Shown here: one piece after another, positions 62,011 through 64,000 of the stretch | Layout: the number at the start of each line of letters is the position of its first letter | Position numbering within the stretch: position 1 is the first letter of the stretch | Made by a program: the position numbers and the translations under genes | Virus record (IMG/VR): IMGVR_UViG_3300045454_000060 | Location: 1 to 64,000 of that record | Origin: a virus | DNA: 64,000 nt | Reading direction: 5' to 3' (one strand) | The notes under the pieces: generated by a model | What the model saw: the letters and a program-made list of their open reading frames with translations, nothing else | Databases searched by the model: none | What the model was told of the DNA's origin: nothing

Positions 62011-64000
62011 ATGACTGACTTCGCCAAGCTGGCTGCGGCGCTCGAGAAGGCCGCCGGCGGCAATGACGAGACGCAGGGGCCGATCGCGCTTCTGGATTCC
62101 GGCTTCGCGCCGCTGAACTACGCCATCTCCGGGCGCTGGGATGGCGGATTCCCGAGCGGCCGGATCGTAGAACTGTTCGGTCCCGAAAGCTCTGGGAAGT
62201 GCCTGACTGCCGGCACCTACCTGCTCGGCGAGCATGGTCTGGCGACCATCGAGGAGCTCTGGGGGCTGCGCGGCTTCACGGCAAGCTCGCGTCAGCACGA
62301 GGAGCCGGTGGTTCATCATCTGCTGAATGAGCTGGGCGAGCTGGAGCCGACCAGCCACTTCGTCTGGAACGGCCGGCGTCGGTTCCTGCGTCTCGTCACG
62401 CGCTCCGGGCGTGTGCTCGAGGCGACTGCGCGGCATCCCGTGCGGGTGATGAATGAGCGCGGGCGCATCGTCTGGCGGCATGCCGAGAAGGTCAGGGTCG
62501 GCGATCATCTGCCGACGCTGCGCGGGCAGAAGCTCGGCGGGTCCGGGACGCTTGAGACCGACGAGGCGCGCATGCTCGGCTACCTTGTTGCCGACGGCTA
62601 CTACGGCGACACGGGTCGGTTCTCGCTGTCCAACTCCGATCCCGAAATCGTGAATGACTGTCGGGCGTTGCTTCGTCGCTATCTGGGCGTCGACCCCAAG
62701 AGCACGCCGCCGCGCGAGGACAGCGCTTCGGTCGAGCATTGGGTGTATTCCGTCGAGTTGCGGCGGATTCTTCACGACCGCTATGGGCTGAGGCCGGTTC
62801 TGTCCAAGGACAAGATCGTGCCGCTGGCAGTTCGCGTGGCGAGCATCGAAGCGCAGCGTGCCTTCATTCGCGCCTACGTGGAATGCGAGGCTGCGATCAA
62901 TCCGGGGACGTGCATCGAGGTGTGCTCGGCGTCCCATGAGCTGCTGCGCCAGATTCAGTTGATGCTGCTCAACCTGGGCGTGTATGCGACCGTGCACGAC
63001 AAGCCTGTTGCGGGTCGCGAGCATGTCTATCGTCGGCTTGCGATCAGTGGGGCCGACTATGACCGCTACGGGCAGGAGATTGGCTTCGGCACGACTGCTC
63101 GCCAGGCGCAGTTCCGATCGCGCAGTGTCGCGATGGAGCGCACTTATTCGGACTGCATCCCGAATCTCGGCGGCATTCTGCGCGATCTTTTCGAGGCATC
63201 CGATACGGATCGCGAAGCCTCCTCGCTGCTCGAAGGCTACATGGGCGAGGGTGCGACGGCGATCGGGCGGGATCGGCTGCAGCGGGTGATCGCCTATTTC
63301 GGCGGGCGTCCCAATGCCTTCAATGTCGGTCTTGTGGCGTATCTGCGTCAGCTTGCGGCGCTGAACTATGCCTATGACGAGGTGGTTGCCGTCGAGGAGG
63401 GCGATGCGCCCACCTTCGACGTGGCGATGCCGGGGACGCACTCGTTCTGGTCGAATGGCTTCATCAGTCACAACACCTGGCTGGCAACGCAGGCGATGAT
63501 CGCCGCGCAGCGTGTGGGCGGTGTCGCCGGCTTCCACGATCACGAGCGCAGCTTCGTCTCGGCGGTCGCCGAGCGTCTCGGGCTCGATCTCACGCCCGGC
63601 CGCTTCTTCTTCAAGACCCCGGAGAGCTACGAGCAGTCGGTGGTGCACTTCATCAAGGCGACCACGGCCGTGCGCGAGGCGAAGGTGCTCGATCCCAAGA
63701 CGCCGCTCTGCTGGGTGTTCGACAGCCTGGCCTCGATGGTGCCGCAGCAGCGCATCGCCAAGGATGCGACCGAGCTGAACATGAACGACACCACGGCACT
63801 CGCGCGCCTGACCTCGACCACCTTCCCCTCGATCGCGCAGATCGCCGAGAAGAACAACGTGCTGGTGCTGGTGCTGAATCAGATCCGCCTCAAGCCCGGT
63901 GTCGTTTATGGCGACCCCACCACCACCCCGGGCGGCAACGCGCCAAAATACTACGCCTCCGTGCGCATCCAGCTTGCTGCCTCGCGTCTGATGAAGGACG
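62011..64000 (+). CDS. recA: RecA recombinase with in-frame intein, 3' end cut by window
   Basis: The frame is open from ATG 62011 to the window end (663 codons). The first 63 residues and those from about 489 on make a RecA core: ALLDSGFAPLNYAISGRWDG, FGPESSGK (Walker A, split), then TWLATQAMIAAQRVGG, CWVFDSLASMVPQ (Walker B), VLVLNQIRLKPGVVYGDPTT and GGNAPKYYASVRIQL. A 425-residue intein sits between the P-loop Lys and Thr. Splicing would restore GPESSGKT. RecA drives strand exchange and recombination-dependent replication. The C-terminus lies outside the window. Confidence 0.92.
   Translation, partial: MTDFAKLAAALEKAAGGNDETQGPIALLDSGFAPLNYAISGRWDGGFPSGRIVELFGPESSGKCLTAGTYLLGEHGLATIEELWGLRGFTASSRQHEEPVVHHLLNELGELEPTSHFVWNGRRRFLRLVTRSGRVLEATARHPVRVMNERGRIVWRHAEKVRVGDHLPTLRGQKLGGSGTLETDEARMLGYLVADGYYGDTGRFSLSNSDPEIVNDCRALLRRYLGVDPKSTPPREDSASVEHWVYSVELRRILHDRYGLRPVLSKDKIVPLAVRVASIEAQRAFIRAYVECEAAINPGTCIEVCSASHELLRQIQLMLLNLGVYATVHDKPVAGREHVYRRLAISGADYDRYGQEIGFGTTARQAQFRSRSVAMERTYSDCIPNLGGILRDLFEASDTDREASSLLEGYMGEGATAIGRDRLQRVIAYFGGRPNAFNVGLVAYLRQLAALNYAYDEVVAVEEGDAPTFDVAMPGTHSFWSNGFISHNTWLATQAMIAAQRVGGVAGFHDHERSFVSAVAERLGLDLTPGRFFFKTPESYEQSVVHFIKATTAVREAKVLDPKTPLCWVFDSLASMVPQQRIAKDATELNMNDTTALARLTSTTFPSIAQIAEKNNVLVLVLNQIRLKPGVVYGDPTTTPGGNAPKYYASVRIQLAASRLMKD
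62200..63474 (+). other. RecA intein with LAGLIDADG endonuclease
   Basis: 425 codons between Lys 63 and the Thr at codon 489. It opens with Cys (CLTAGTYLL, block A) and has TARHPVRVM (block B, with the TxxH-type His). A LAGLIDADG-type motif follows in RMLGYLVADGYYG (block C), with a decayed second one (RAFIRAYVECEAA, block E). It closes HSFWSNGFISHN (blocks F and G, His-Asn) before +1 Thr. This is a class 1 self-splicing intein. Block E has lost its acidic Asp-Gly, so homing may be weak. Confidence 0.92.

Noticed and set aside
59446-63648. 1400-codon open frame on the minus strand
   Set aside because: Antisense shadow of the SSB, exonuclease and recA genes; low-complexity Arg/Ala/Leu/His composition and no domain.
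1-64000. Integrase, transposase or insertion sequence
   Set aside because: No tyrosine or serine recombinase, DDE transposase or terminal inverted repeats could be found in any real frame.

Overview
The window is GC-rich, almost fully coding DNA from a tailed bacteriophage (lambda/HK97-like siphovirus) that also carries plasmid replication and partition genes, so I read it as a phage-plasmid. The host is probably an alphaproteobacterium. This is inferred from the high GC, the RepA type, the CobS/CobT-like pair and the parS-like sites, and not from a host marker gene. I see no integrase, rRNA, tRNA or CRISPR array. The right edge cuts through recA.

Layout. 1-2500: small orphan genes among tandem repeats, hairpin terminators and one perfect parS-like palindrome. 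2730-7690, leftward: DUF4031 and DUF2493 proteins, a tiny membrane protein, an HslV/proteasome-like peptidase, a P-loop dNMP-kinase-like protein, a possible RHH protein and a UvsW-like helicase. 7738-12062, rightward: a tightly overlapping operon with two ParB/Srx-domain proteins, a soluble ABC ATPase, a PNK-type 3'-phosphatase, a membrane protein and a GNAT-like protein. 12096-39802: virion and lysis genes in canonical order, namely small and large terminase, portal, scaffold, capsid, fibres and connectors, tail tube, tail chaperones with a slippery site for -1 frameshifting, tape measure, tail tip (M/L/K/J-like), holin and endolysin. 39899-47155: phosphoesterase, PhoH, a hairpin-rich gap, DnaB-like helicase, primase and small orphans. 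47212-49603, leftward: RepA, an iteron origin with a DnaA box, an RHH protein and ParA. 50117-64000: XRE repressor candidate, a VWA/AAA+ (CobT/CobS-like) pair, a sigma-70-region-2-like protein, a DnaE-type polymerase fused to a UDG-like domain, a gp32-like SSB, a 5'-3' exonuclease and a RecA split by a LAGLIDADG intein.

Regulation. The strongest unexpected signal is a dyad, consensus AGTCA-N4-TGACT with core TCA-N4-TGA and often TCAGCGCTGA. It occurs about 30 times and lies in most intergenic gaps that precede a transcription unit, from the left end to recA. It sits either inside the -35/-10 spacer, usually 2 bp before the -10, or directly after a -10-like box. Both placements fit a repressor operator. 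The promoter of the xre gene at 50551 also carries a copy. I infer one phage repressor holding nearly all transcription units silent in the plasmid-prophage state.

Working model. RepA, iterons, ParA/RHH and perhaps host ParB on the parS-like sites keep the element as a plasmid. Release of the operators turns on a self-contained replisome (DnaE-UDG, DnaB-like, primase, SSB, exonuclease, RecA, UvsW) and the virion genes. The HslV-like peptidase and the ParB/ABC/GNAT operon are the least explained parts.
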